Program-made: the position numbers and the translations under genes
Part shown: piece by piece, positions 1 to 7,413 of the stretch
Layout of the letters: every line of letters starts with the position of its first letter
How positions within the stretch are numbered: the first letter of the stretch is position 1
The notes under the pieces: generated by a model
The model's database searches: none
The model's input: the letters and a program-made list of their open reading frames with translations, nothing else
Told to the model about the DNA's origin: nothing
Assembly: GCA_903877135.1 (NCBI GenBank)
Contig: CAIRCN010000073.1
Location: 1 to 64,000 of the forward strand
Length of the DNA stretch: 64,000 nucleotides
Direction of reading: 5' to 3'
Source of the DNA: an uncultured Opitutia bacterium
GTDB taxonomy: Bacteria; Verrucomicrobiota; Verrucomicrobiia; Opitutales; Opitutaceae

Positions 1-337
1 ATCCGGCGTGCGGGTCCGCACCGGGCGGTTCTTGAGTGTCACCTTGCCACCTTCGTCACCGACGCTTGCGCGTCCGGGGCCGACTGCGCGGCTGTTCAAT
101 GTTGGAGATAGCGCCGAAATGACGCGTGCCAATAGGCACCGATATTGGGACAATGAAACTCCGCGCGGCTAACCTCGTAGGGAGTTCATCACGAGTTGGG
201 GGGAGGATTTTGGCACAGCCGATTTTGGCGATTTCAGACTATCCGCCGCCACGAGTGACCGCCGGACTTTGCCGCAACCGTTGTCCACGCACACCAGCGG
301 CCTAAAACGTGGCTCCGATGAACCGCTATGAGTTTGA
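1..337. other. No gene recognised
   Basis: I see no reading frame with recognisable protein features, no RNA gene and no convincing repeat. The stretch borders the decayed response-regulator remnant on its right and may hold further decayed coding sequence. Confidence 0.5.
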
Positions 338-373
338 GTGCGAGCAGTGGCGAGAACGTCACGGTATCTGCAG

Positions 374-706
374 ATGCCGCTGCTCGGCGGCGCGGCGCTG
401 GCCGTCACGCTGCGCCGATTCCAACCGGCCCTGCCCATATTCGCCATGAGCGGCTTGGACAGCCACACCAGCGCCACGCACAAGGACTTCGCTGCGGCCT
501 TTCTGGCCAAACTCTTTCATGCAGAAACGCTGCTCTCGCTCGTGCGCCGCACGCTCGATGCCTCCCCGCACCCGCTGATCACCGCCCGCGAAATCGCCCG
601 CCGGTTGGGCATTGCAACCGAGCCCGTCGGGAAATACCGCTTCCACATCTTCCGCAAACGCGACCTCCGGACGACCGCCGAATTGGTGCGCTACTCCACG
701 GACTAA
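374..706 (+). pseudogene. Decayed receiver domain fused to a LuxR-type HTH tail
   Basis: The frame reads like the second half of a receiver domain: MPLLGGAAL resembles the usual MPgmdG loop, IFAMSG resembles the beta-4 Ser motif, and FLAKLFHAETLL resembles the conserved FL.KPF..e.L, with Leu in place of Pro after the Lys. After about 60 residues it runs straight into a sequence like a NarL/LuxR helix-turn-helix tail: REIARRLGIA, then FHIFRKRDLRTTAELVRY. The phosphoacceptor half of the receiver is missing and there is no plausible start or full-length architecture. I infer a deletion fusion of two-component genes that is no longer functional. The frame is open further left to 338 but that part has no recognisable features. 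Confidence 0.5.
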
Positions 707-1041
707 GGTTTCACGCTGGTGGCGCCAGCTGGCCGCGTCGGGGCATTGCTGCCATGAGCAAATCGATTTCGCGGCGTAGGGTGGAGGGTTTATGCACCAT
801 GACTTAAATTTCCGCCCCTTCATCTCCTGCGGTGGCGCTCAATGCTCGAAGGCGCACATGTGTTTTTTTACAAAACTTAAATCAGGCGTTTCACCATGTC
901 TGATTTCACATTCGATTTTAGTGGCCCAATAAGAACCACAATTTAAGAAGAGCTTTCTCGGCTCGCGCAACGCACTCAATTTCATTGCATTGCGAATACA
1001 CTTAAATAAATCGACCTCAGTTCTATTCAGAAAAAACTGGC
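707..1041. other. No gene recognised
   Basis: Between the receiver/HTH remnant and tRNA-Ser I see no supported gene. The part nearest the tRNA (about 850-1030) is noticeably more AT-rich than most of the window, which fits foreign or decayed DNA beside a tRNA 3' end. Confidence 0.45.
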
Positions 1042-1131
1042 GGAGAGAGAGGGATTCGAACCCTCGGTAAGGATTTAAACCCCTACAACGGTTTAGCAAA
1101 CCGTCCCTTTCGGCCACTCAGGCACCTCTCC
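1042..1131 (-). tRNA. tRNA-Ser (anticodon GCT)
   Basis: Read on the minus strand the 90-base sequence folds as a class II tRNA. The acceptor stem GGAGAGG pairs with TCTCTCC (one G-U), the anticodon arm ACGGT-TTGCTAA-ACCGT is perfect, there is a long variable arm, and the T arm is GAGGG-TTCGAAT-CCCTC. Anticodon GCT reads AGC/AGU serine codons. The CCA end is not encoded. The 3' end points toward position 1, so any island integrated at this tRNA would lie to the left, where the response-regulator remnant sits. Confidence 0.95.
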
Positions 1132-1276
1132 ATTTATCTGTCTACCAGACACTTATCGTATTAATTATCTGTTATTTCCTAAACCCAGAAATCGGCCAAA
1201 AAACGCCCATATTTGAGGTGTTTTTGGGGGTTACGAAGGGGATAAAAAAGAACAGTAAATCACAGAGAGCAAGCAC

Positions 1277-2083
1277 TCAAAGGAACGAGTTGCCGCCAAC
1301 TCTGTCAAGCGCGGGCTTTTCGTCGGCTGGCCACAACGGGATGGAAAGGGGAGCCAGACGTGGCGATCCGGCTCCGGCGCACCCAGCGGTTTGAGCACGG
1401 CTTTCGCTTCCCGGTGCCACTCTTTGGTGCAGGGTGCGCTCGGCCCGCCAAACCGCGGACAAGGGGTGAGGCGCCGGCCCGGTGGCTCCTAGCGAGCGGA
1501 GGAGCCGCACGGGATTTCCCCAGCGAGCTACCGTCGCATACTCGAGCACTGAAAGACACTGGGCGACCGCGTTCGGATTTGCGCCGCCCTTAACGAGGCC
1601 CCGCATGGCCTCGCCCAGACTCAAGCGGGCTGCCACCATCAACGGTGTCAGTTCATCCTGATCGCGCGCGTCCGGCTTCGGCCCCGTCGCCAGCAGGAGG
1701 TTTAGCATTTTCACACTGCGAACACCAAAATGCAGTGCCGACGGTTTCCCGGGTCTGCGGCCATAGACATCCGCGCTTCGCGCGAGGAGCAGTTGCGTGC
1801 TGAGGACAGCATCGTCGATCGCCGCTTGCTCCAGCGGCAACAACCCGTCACGCGAGTGCGGTTCGTCAACCGGAGCGCCCGCCTCGAGCAGCAGCGTGAG
1901 TCTTTGCTAGTGGCCCCGCTTGGAATTGTCCGTAACGGCATCGGCCACCATCACCCATTCCGGTGCAATTCTGCCATGGATAGCGGCACTCGCCGCTTTT
2001 ATTCTTGCCCAGGATACCCAGCGTTTGACGCGAGCTGCGTCGCCCGAGCACAGCGCTTTCTGCAAGGATTCGCGAAATGGCAC
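1277..2083 (-). pseudogene. Ankyrin-repeat-type protein gene with in-frame stop
   Basis: A continuous minus-strand frame from a GTG at 2083 reads as helical repeats of ankyrin character, with fragments such as LQKALCSGDAARVKRW, LTLLLEAGAPVDEP, LNLLLATGPKPDARD, LTPLMVAARL and LVKGGANPNA. The frame is interrupted by a TAG codon at 1907-1909 between two repeats. The last 60 or so residues are rich in Pro and Arg and no longer repeat-like, suggesting a further frameshift near 1480-1560. Ankyrin repeats mediate protein-protein contacts; no enzymatic domain is attached. I treat the locus as a pseudogene; a shorter product starting after the stop, from a TTG at 1843, is possible. Confidence 0.5.
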
Positions 2084-2427
2084 CCCTTGGGACTGAGGAC
2101 TTGCCGGTGCGCGCGCAAGCAGCGTCGTCCTAGCCTGCGGCCGAGGGACAGACCCTGCATTTGATCGAGGTCAAATCCTCGTTGCTTAAAGCGGAGACTG
2201 GCGAGGAGGAAAATGAGGCCCCATCTCCCTTCCTCGGTTGAAGGGCAAGAACATGGTCTCAGTTTCATTTCGGCCCTAGCCGACGGGCCTCGGATGGCCT
2301 GCCGACTCCATCGCAACCGAAAAAGCGGGCTCGTTCCTCATGGTTCGCGCTGCTTGTTGACAGGGTCTGATTGCCACCATGGGCGCCCAAAGCCACTGGT
2401 AATCTCGGATATCATGCATAATCACGC

Positions 2428-2457
2428 TTGACAGGATGCACGTTATTCGTGCATAAG
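2428..2457 (+). promoter_or_regulatory. Promoter and operator of the higBA pair
   Basis: A TTGACA hexamer at 2428-2433 is followed after 18 bases by CATAAG at 2452-2457, a plausible sigma-70 promoter ending about 13 bases before the toxin start. Between and overlapping the two elements lies a perfect palindrome, TGCACG (2437-2442), five bases, CGTGCA (2448-2453). This is where an antitoxin repressor such as HigA would be expected to bind and shut off its own operon. The palindrome is visible; its use as operator is inferred from known autoregulation of HigBA modules. The 2084-2427 stretch upstream has no supported gene. Confidence 0.6.
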
Positions 2458-2470
2458 TAAACTCTCGCGC

Positions 2471-2752
2471 GTGATCCAATCCTTTGCCAATAAACCAACC
2501 GAGGCCCTGTGGTTGGGGCGCCGTCCCCCCGAGTTGCCTCCTGCCATTCTTAAAACGGCCCTGCGGAAACTGACTCAGCTTGAAGCCTCCTCTTCGCTCG
2601 ATGAGCTTCGCATCCCCCCCGGTAACCGGCTCGAAGCCCTCAGAGGTGATCGGGCCGGGCGGCACAGCATCCGGGTCAACGACCAGTATCGAGTTTGTTT
2701 TCGCTGGGACGGGCAAAATGCGCACGAGGTAGAAATAACCGACTATCACTAA
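2471..2752 (+). CDS. higB: HigB-type mRNA interferase toxin
   Basis: A 93-residue protein of the RelE/HigB toxin superfamily. Members cleave mRNA, usually on the ribosome, and are held inactive by the paired antitoxin. Family-like features are the start IQSFANK..EALW, the LEALRGDRAGRHSIRVNDQYRVCF core with its basic residues, and the terminal EVEITDYH. The start is a GTG, chosen because the HigB family begins with an I.SF motif and the promoter lies just upstream. The toxin gene precedes the antitoxin gene, the usual order for higBA, with four bases between them. Length and motifs look intact. Confidence 0.9.
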   Translation: MIQSFANKPTEALWLGRRPPELPPAILKTALRKLTQLEASSSLDELRIPPGNRLEALRGDRAGRHSIRVNDQYRVCFRWDGQNAHEVEITDYH

Positions 2753-2756
2753 ATCC

Positions 2757-3053
2757 ATGAAGACACATCTTAATATTCACCCGGGGGAATTGCTGCGCGA
2801 GGACTTCCTAATCCCAATGGGCATCACCCCCTACCGTCTGGCCAAGGACGCGAAGCTCCCGCACCAGCGGGTCAATGAAATCGTCAACGAGAAGCGGGGT
2901 ATCACCGCAGAGACGGATCTGCATCTTTGCGCCTACTTTGGCCTGGCTCCGGGCTATTGGCTGCGGGTGCAGCTCGCTTATGAGCTGCGCGACGCGGTCA
3001 ACCACCTCGGGGCCAAGATCAAGGCCAGTGTCCATCCCCTGAGAGCCGCCTAG
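2757..3053 (+). CDS. higA: HigA-type antitoxin, XRE-family HTH
   Basis: A 98-residue antitoxin of the HigA/VapI type. The N-terminal IHPGELLREDFL segment is the family signature, followed by a helix-turn-helix around residues 25-60 (ITPYRLAKDAKLPHQRVNEI, then NEKRGIT). The C-terminal part, with LCAYFGLAPGYWLRVQLAYELR, is also characteristic. It is expected to neutralise the HigB-type toxin encoded four bases upstream and to repress the operon by binding the palindrome at 2437-2453. It appears full length. The pair sits between a pseudogene and an IS remnant, so it probably arrived horizontally. Confidence 0.92.
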   Translation: MKTHLNIHPGELLREDFLIPMGITPYRLAKDAKLPHQRVNEIVNEKRGITAETDLHLCAYFGLAPGYWLRVQLAYELRDAVNHLGAKIKASVHPLRAA

Positions 3054-3069
3054 CGGGCTTTTCGCCCGC
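3053..3069 (+). terminator. Weak hairpin after higA
   Basis: GCGGGC, TTTTC loop, GCCCGC forms a perfect six-pair stem that begins on the last base of the higA stop codon. No T-run follows, so intrinsic termination is uncertain. Confidence 0.3.
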
Positions 3070-3215
3070 GATCACCCGGTTTGATGTCAGCGGCGCCGTG
3101 ACGTTCGAATGTGATCAGATCGGTCCGTAGTCCTTGATCTTCCTCGGGCGGTCACGAACGCACCCGACTTGCGGATCGGGGCGGCTGGCGGGGAGTTCGC
3201 ACTAGCATGCCACTT

Positions 3216-3619
3216 TCAACCTGTCGCATCGCTGCGGACGCCCGCCTGATACCACCACGTCGCCCGCGCCAGCCGAAAAATGCGACAACCCGCCCGCGCG
3301 AGGCATAGCCCATCGCCAAGGACGGCTGTCACCATCTGCTCTTTGTGCCTCAGGCTCACAATTTTTTCGACCACATACTCCAGCACCCGCTTCGCGAGCA
3401 GGGCCTCCGCCAGGGTTTTCGTCAGCTCTGTGCCTTCCCGTTCGAGTTCCTTCAGGCGTTTGGCCTCGTTCGCGTTCCTCTGGCCAAATTGTCTTTTCCA
3501 GCGGTGGAAGGTCACCTCGGAGTTGTTCTTCTTCTTGCAGACCTCCACGATGTCTTTGTCGTCGTCGGCGTCCCGCAGAATGCGGATCTTGTCTCGGTCG
3601 TGTAGTGTTTACCTTTCAT
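3216..3619 (-). pseudogene. IS3-family OrfA remnant, frameshifted
   Basis: The start MKGKHYTTE matches the usual IS3 OrfA beginning. A frameshift near 3590 is needed to continue into DKIRILRDADDDKDIVEVCKK and then VTFHRWKRQFG, the helix-turn-helix of OrfA. EAKRLKELEREGTELTKTLAEALL is the leucine-zipper region used for OrfA dimerisation. After it the frame reads LARAGCRIFRLARATWWYQAG, which resembles the first residues of OrfB and then ends. The gene is therefore broken twice: by the frameshift near its start and by loss of nearly all of OrfB. Confidence 0.7.
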
Positions 3620-3655
3620 GTTCTGGGTCCTTTCGGTTGGACCCAGACTGTCTCA
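3216..3655 (-). mobile_element. Truncated IS3-family insertion sequence
   Basis: Read on the minus strand, a candidate left end starting TGAGACAGTCTGGGTCC (from 3655) leads into the start of an IS3-type OrfA at 3619. The coding part stops after only a few OrfB-like residues at about 3216. The DDE catalytic part of OrfB and the right end are missing, so the copy cannot transpose. The end assignment rests on the 5'-TG start and on its position at the point where a neighbouring small frame is cut. I have not seen a matching right inverted repeat. Confidence 0.6.
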
Positions 3656-3853
3656 CTCGGCGGCTCGATTTGGCGAGATCACGTCACCAATGGGCTCGAT
3701 CCGGGCGCGAATCGCGGCGGCCGTTTCAGGGCTGATCGCCTGCTCCGTTTCCAGCGAAGCAACGGGAGCAAGAACAATTTTCGCTTTTTTCTTGGTGAGT
3801 CGCATAGGAAAAAAGAGGCCAGCGGGAAATTTCAGCCAACAGTATTTCATCAC
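3653..3853 (-). pseudogene. Small frame cut by the IS left end
   Basis: A 66-residue frame whose second half (SPETAAAIRARIEPIGDVISPNRAAE) has GC-rich third positions like real genes in this window. Its TGA stop is formed by the first bases of the presumed IS end, so the frame was probably longer before the insertion. I do not recognise the protein. The remaining bases from 3854 to the terminator at 3933 hold nothing I can support. Confidence 0.3.
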
Positions 3854-3932
3854 GACCGCGCGGTGGCGAGCGTTTGTCTAGTTGGGCCGTGTGAGCATAT
3901 CGACCCCATGAGGTATGACCTAGTCTAGTGCT

Positions 3933-3971
3933 CAAAAAACGAAAAAAGCTCCAGCGCGGGGCTGGAGCTTT
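3933..3971 (-). terminator. Strong intrinsic terminator after pal
   Basis: On the minus strand an 11-pair perfect stem, AAAGCTCCAGC / GCTGGAGCTTT, with a five-base loop is followed by TTTTTTCGTTTTTT. It lies 17 bases beyond the pal stop codon and is the clearest intrinsic terminator in the window. Confidence 0.93.
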
Positions 3972-3988
3972 CAGCCTTGAAAAGGAAA

Positions 3989-4540
3989 TTACTTTTTCAA
4001 AATCACGATGTCTACGCGGCGGTCTTTGGCCATAGTGGCATCGTCGGCGTTTTTCGCAGCCTCCAGGCTACCCTTGGAGAGCGTCTCTGCTTTATCAGCA
4101 CCGACGCCTATACTGTTGAGATATTTCTTTGCCGCGGAAGCGCGTCGATCACCCAAGCCGAGATTGTATTCGGCGGTGCCGCGCCAGTCGCAATGGCCTT
4201 CGAGGAGTAGGCGTTGGTCGGCGTGGTCCTTCAGGTATTTCGCGGCATCCTGCAGTTTTACGCGCTCGCTTTCCTTAATGTTGGACTTGTCGAAGTCAAA
4301 GAGCACGGGTTCAAACTTATTGCGAAGCTGGCCGTTCATGTCGAACTCTTCGCGCTGCGTGAGCCCTGCCGCAGTTAGGTCAGTCGCCGGAGTGACCTCT
4401 GTAGGATTCACAGTGCCACCAGGATTCTGGCCGATCAATGTCGCACTGGGATCGGGGCGTTTCGGTTTTTTCTGGCAGCCCGCGAGCAACAGCGCGGCAC
4501 TGGCGATGACGAGGCAAAATTTCTTCGTGGCGGTGTTCAT
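3989..4540 (-). CDS. pal: Pal-type OmpA-domain lipoprotein
   Basis: A 183-residue lipoprotein with a lipobox LLAGC giving lipidation at Cys22, a Pro-rich linker, and an OmpA/Pal peptidoglycan-binding domain from about residue 75. Family motifs are VLFDFDKSNIKES, LLLEGHCDWRGTAEYNLGLGDRRASAAKKYL and a terminal DRRVDIVI. Pal anchors the outer membrane to peptidoglycan and works with the Tol system in other Gram-negative bacteria. No tol genes are in this window. The gene lies 60 bases after a response regulator on the same strand and is closed by a strong terminator, so the two may share a transcript. Confidence 0.9.
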   Translation of the reverse strand: MNTATKKFCLVIASAALLLAGCQKKPKRPDPSATLIGQNPGGTVNPTEVTPATDLTAAGLTQREEFDMNGQLRNKFEPVLFDFDKSNIKESERVKLQDAAKYLKDHADQRLLLEGHCDWRGTAEYNLGLGDRRASAAKKYLNSIGVGADKAETLSKGSLEAAKNADDATMAKDRRVDIVILKK

Positions 4541-4600
4541 GGAGGAGAGGGAGGGTCGATAGAGAGTAATTGGGCAAACGGTCCCTGCGCGGCAAGGTTT

Positions 4601-5248
4601 TTACATCGATTTCTTGTGTTCGATCAGACCGACCTCAAGCGCGTAGCGGGTGAGACTGGCCACATCATGCAGGTTGAGTTTGCGCATGAGGTTCGTGCGG
4701 TGGTTGTCGACCGTCTTGACACTGATGCCTAGTTTCGCGGCGATTTCACGTGTGCTGTGGCTTTCCGCCACGAGTTGGAGAATCTCTCTCTCGCGGTCGG
4801 TCAGAAAATCGGCAGTGTTGCTCGCAGTCGGGTTGGCCACGACATTGCGGAGCAGCGCCGCGACAGCCGGACCGAAATAGGTGCCGCCTTGGGCGACGGT
4901 TTCAAGACCTTTTTTGAATTCAAACAGGCCAGCGGTTTTTTCGACGAAGCCGTGGGCGCCGGCTTCGAGCATTTCGCGAATCAGGACAGGGTTCTCATGA
5001 CCGGAAAACACCAACACGCGCATGTCGGGCAACTTCTTACCAATGCGGCGGAGTAAATCGACACCGTTCAACCCAGGCAGCTTGGCATCGAGCACGAGGA
5101 GGTCAGGTTTGACCTCGAGTATGAGCGCTTGGGCGCTTTGGCCGTCACCGCTTTCACCCACCAGTTCATAGTTGGCATCAAGCCGCAGGATTTCCACGAG
5201 CATCTCTCGGATGGCCGTTTGATCCTCCACGATCACAAGACGTTTCAT
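4601..5248 (-). CDS. NarL/FixJ-type response regulator
   Basis: A 215-residue regulator with an N-terminal receiver and C-terminal LuxR-type HTH. Receiver residues are the acidic pair at 8-9 (VIVEDQ), phosphoacceptor Asp54 in [13 protein letters not shown], and Lys104 in FVEKTA, where the usual KP is KT. The HTH spans about 150-205 ([39 protein letters not shown]). The start [10 protein letters not shown] was preferred to a longer frame because the extra codons run through the upstream tRNA. No cognate kinase is adjacent. It sits between tRNA-Lys (45 bases upstream) and the pal-like gene downstream. Confidence 0.92.
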   Translation of the reverse strand: MKRLVIVEDQTAIREMLVEILRLDANYELVGESGDGQSAQALILEVKPDLLVLDAKLPGLNGVDLLRRIGKKLPDMRVLVFSGHENPVLIREMLEAGAHGFVEKTAGLFEFKKGLETVAQGGTYFGPAVAALLRNVVANPTASNTADFLTDREREILQLVAESHSTREIAAKLGISVKTVDNHRTNLMRKLNLHDVASLTRYALEVGLIEHKKSM

Positions 5249-5292
5249 AAGGAAGGTATGCCTTCGAAAAACAAAATTGCAGTAAAAAAAGC

Positions 5293-5367
5293 TGGTGGGC
5301 TGGCCGGGATTCGAACCCGGAACCAACGACTTAAAAGGACGCTGCTCTACCATTGAGCTACCAGCCC
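5293..5367 (-). tRNA. tRNA-Lys (anticodon TTT)
   Basis: The minus-strand sequence folds as a class I tRNA with an encoded CCA end. The acceptor GGGCTGG / CCAGCCC and T arm CCGGG-TTCGAAT-CCCGG are perfect. The anticodon loop CTTTTAA gives anticodon TTT. The anticodon stem GCGTC / GTCGT contains a T-T mismatch at the 30-40 pair, where T-A would be expected. The response regulator starts 45 bases downstream, so processing of the tRNA may release that mRNA. Confidence 0.93.
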
Positions 5368-5495
5368 CCAGACACGGAACAAGCAAAATGGGTTTCGGCT
5401 TCCCTTCTTGGCAAGTAATTTTTCCAGCGAAGCGTGGGGTTGCCATTGACCGGTCGCGACGCGCACCCTATGCAGCACTGCTTTCATAAAATCTT

Positions 5496-5523
5496 GGGAA
5501 CAATTCAAAAATACACCTATCAG
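5496..5523 (+). promoter_or_regulatory. Possible ECF-type promoter before the sigma gene
   Basis: GGGAAC at 5496-5501 resembles the -35 element used by many ECF sigma factors. TATCAG lies 16 bases further on at 5518-5523 as a possible -10. ECF genes often activate themselves, which makes the match worth noting, but the implied start of transcription nearly abuts the ribosome site GAGGGAGG at 5523-5530, so the call is weak. Confidence 0.3.
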
Positions 5524-5538
5524 AGGGAGGAAGAACGT

Positions 5539-6141
5539 ATGTCCTCCAAAGCTCAGGAAGTGGCCCTCGACCGCGTGCTCGTGGATCGATTCAAGAATGG
5601 CGACCAATCCGCCTTTGACGAGATGGTTGCGCGTTATTGGGATCGCATCTTTTCCATGGTAAATCAACTTCTGCGCAACTCTCAGGACGCCGAAGAGGTT
5701 ACGCAGGATGCCTTTATCCGTGCCCACCGCGGGCTGGTGAATTTCCGGGGCGACTCGGCGTTTTCCACTTGGCTTTACCAGATCGCCACCAATCTGGCGC
5801 GCAACCGCTATTGGTATTGGTGGCGCCGGAAGCGCGATAAATCCGTGTCGATCGATGCACCGGTCAGCGCAGAGAATTCCACTACGCTGGCTGATATCAT
5901 CCCGGCGGAAGTTGAAACACCCGACGACATCACGGTCACTCAAGAATTCATTGCCCGTATTGGTCAGGGCATGGAGAAGCTGAGCACGAAGCACCGCGAG
6001 ATACTAATTCTCCGCAACGTCAAAAACCATTCCTATGAGGAGATCGCTGTCATTCTTGGCATCTCCGTTGGAACGGTCAAAAGCCGAATTGCCCGCGCCC
6101 GCGAAAGCCTGCGCTCCAGACTCGGCGAGGATTTCAAATGA
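5539..6141 (+). CDS. ECF-type RNA polymerase sigma factor
   Basis: A 200-residue sigma-70 family protein with region 2 (FDEMVARYWDRIF, NSQDAEEVTQDAFIRAHRGL, FSTWLYQIATNLARNRYWYWWRRKR) and region 4 (LSTKHREILILRNVKNHSYEEIAVILGISVGTVKSRIARARESL). Regions 1 and 3 are absent, as in the ECF group. The start was set at the ATG after GAGGGAGG rather than at an earlier in-frame ATG. Its stop overlaps the start of the next gene (ATGA), which encodes a membrane protein of anti-sigma type; such pairing is standard for ECF factors. The inducing signal cannot be read from the sequence. Confidence 0.93.
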   Translation: MSSKAQEVALDRVLVDRFKNGDQSAFDEMVARYWDRIFSMVNQLLRNSQDAEEVTQDAFIRAHRGLVNFRGDSAFSTWLYQIATNLARNRYWYWWRRKRDKSVSIDAPVSAENSTTLADIIPAEVETPDDITVTQEFIARIGQGMEKLSTKHREILILRNVKNHSYEEIAVILGISVGTVKSRIARARESLRSRLGEDFK

Positions 6142-6803
6142 AAGAGACTAAATTCATCGAACTGCTCAATCTCTATGTGGATCACGAAATCAGCGTGGCA
6201 GACGCGGCGCTGCTGGAGGCCGAGATCGAGGCGAATCCCGCACGCCGCCGCGTTTACCGGCAATATTGCCAGATGCAGAAGGCGTGCACCGTCCTGACGC
6301 ATGACTTTGCTACCGCAGCCGCGGTGTCGACTGGCAACCGGCTCCAATTCCCTGTGCGCCGTCGCACCTCGCAAATTTGGACGTTTGCCACGGGCTTGGC
6401 CGTGGCAGCCGCCTGCGTGGCCTTCGTGTTTATCAGCCGGAGCCGGACTGAGGGAAAGGGCGCCAATATTTTCCCGCACAACGGACCGGCGCAGTTGGTG
6501 GCGCAGGCCGATCTGCCGATCACAGTGCAAGTTCTGACGACGAGGAGCGGCGTCACGGCACGGCCCGTGTTGCAAACGGTCTTTACGGGTCTGGTGAGCG
6601 AATTGCCTGATAGCGAGGCGCCATTGGCGAACGACAGCGGCAATCAGTTTGATTGGATGAACCGGGTGCAGTTGCAGCGCGTGGCCGTGGAAGAATTAAT
6701 ATTTGAAGCCAAGCCAAGTCTGCAGCCCGACATACGCGCCTACCGGAGCCGGCAGTCGCTCAAGGGGCAGGTGGAAATGTCGGCGTTTCAAGTCCAGCGC
6801 TGA
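6138..6803 (+). CDS. Membrane anti-sigma factor candidate
   Basis: A 221-residue protein translationally coupled by a four-base overlap to the ECF sigma gene. The N-terminal 75 residues (LLNLYVDHEISVADAALLEAEIEANPARRRVYRQY) look like the cytoplasmic sigma-binding helices of anti-sigma proteins. A single membrane helix follows (IWTFATGLAVAAACVAFVFI, about 80-100), then an extracytoplasmic tail with no recognisable domain. The canonical zinc motif HxxxCxxC is absent; two cysteines in YCQMQKAC are spaced C-x5-C. By position and layout it should hold the sigma factor inactive at the membrane. The gene ends one base from ruvA, which converges on it. Confidence 0.72.
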   Translation: MKETKFIELLNLYVDHEISVADAALLEAEIEANPARRRVYRQYCQMQKACTVLTHDFATAAAVSTGNRLQFPVRRRTSQIWTFATGLAVAAACVAFVFISRSRTEGKGANIFPHNGPAQLVAQADLPITVQVLTTRSGVTARPVLQTVFTGLVSELPDSEAPLANDSGNQFDWMNRVQLQRVAVEELIFEAKPSLQPDIRAYRSRQSLKGQVEMSAFQVQR

Positions 6804-6804
6804 G

Positions 6805-7413
6805 TCAGTTCAGCGCTTTCTTGATCAGCGATTCAGTGGTAGCCTTCGCGCCGAGTGACAGCGCGGCCTGCCGCACTGCTTTATCCGCATCGTCGGAGCG
6901 GTAGCCCAGCGCGACGAGCGCCGCGACGGCATCGCGGTGCGGGTTCTCGGCCAAAGCCGCCCTGACTGACTCTATGCTAGGGGAGACGATGGCGCCCGAG
7001 GAATCCAACGCGCCCACTTTCGATTTCAGCTCGATGACCAAACGCTCGGAGGTTTTTTTCCCGATGCCGGGGCATTTTGCGAGTGTCGCGACATCGCCCA
7101 TTCGAATCGCACTTTCCAATAGCGGCAGCGAGAGGCGGCTCATGATCGTCAGGGCCACTTTTGGGCCCACGCCGCTCACTTGCTCGATCATGAGACGGAA
7201 AAAATCACGCTCCGCAGCTGTCGCGAAGCCATAGAGTGTTTGCGCATCCTCGCGGTAGATGACATGCGTGTGTAGTTTGACCGCCGTGCCCACCGCCGGG
7301 AGTTTTTCAGCGGTCGTGACCGGCATGTTCACCTCGTAGCCAAGTCCGTTCAGTTCGATGATGGCGCGGAGCGGGGTGGCCGCGGTGAGCGTGCCGTGGA
7401 TCGAGGTGATCAT
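6805..7413 (-). CDS. ruvA: Holliday junction DNA helicase subunit RuvA
   Basis: A 202-residue RuvA. The N-terminal OB fold starts MITSIHGTL and includes LNGLGYEV. Two helix-hairpin-helix motifs follow (VSGVGPKVALTIMSRL and CPGIGKKTSERLVIELKSK), which bind the junction DNA, then a flexible linker and the C-terminal RuvB-contacting domain (AVAALVALGYRSDDADKAV). RuvA tetramers load RuvB for branch migration. ruvB and ruvC are not in this window. The start overlaps the dapB stop (ATGA), so it is translated as the last gene of dapA-dapB-ruvA. The length is normal for the family. Confidence 0.97.
   Translation of the reverse strand: MITSIHGTLTAATPLRAIIELNGLGYEVNMPVTTAEKLPAVGTAVKLHTHVIYREDAQTLYGFATAAERDFFRLMIEQVSGVGPKVALTIMSRLSLPLLESAIRMGDVATLAKCPGIGKKTSERLVIELKSKVGALDSSGAIVSPSIESVRAALAENPHRDAVAALVALGYRSDDADKAVRQAALSLGAKATTESLIKKALN

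Noticed and set aside
839-1117. 92-codon minus-strand frame
   Set aside because: Its N-terminal half is translation of tRNA-Ser, and the rest has no protein features.
4601-5446. Longer response regulator of 281 residues
   Set aside because: The additional 66 residues are the translated tRNA-Lys; the receiver begins exactly at the internal ATG at 5248.
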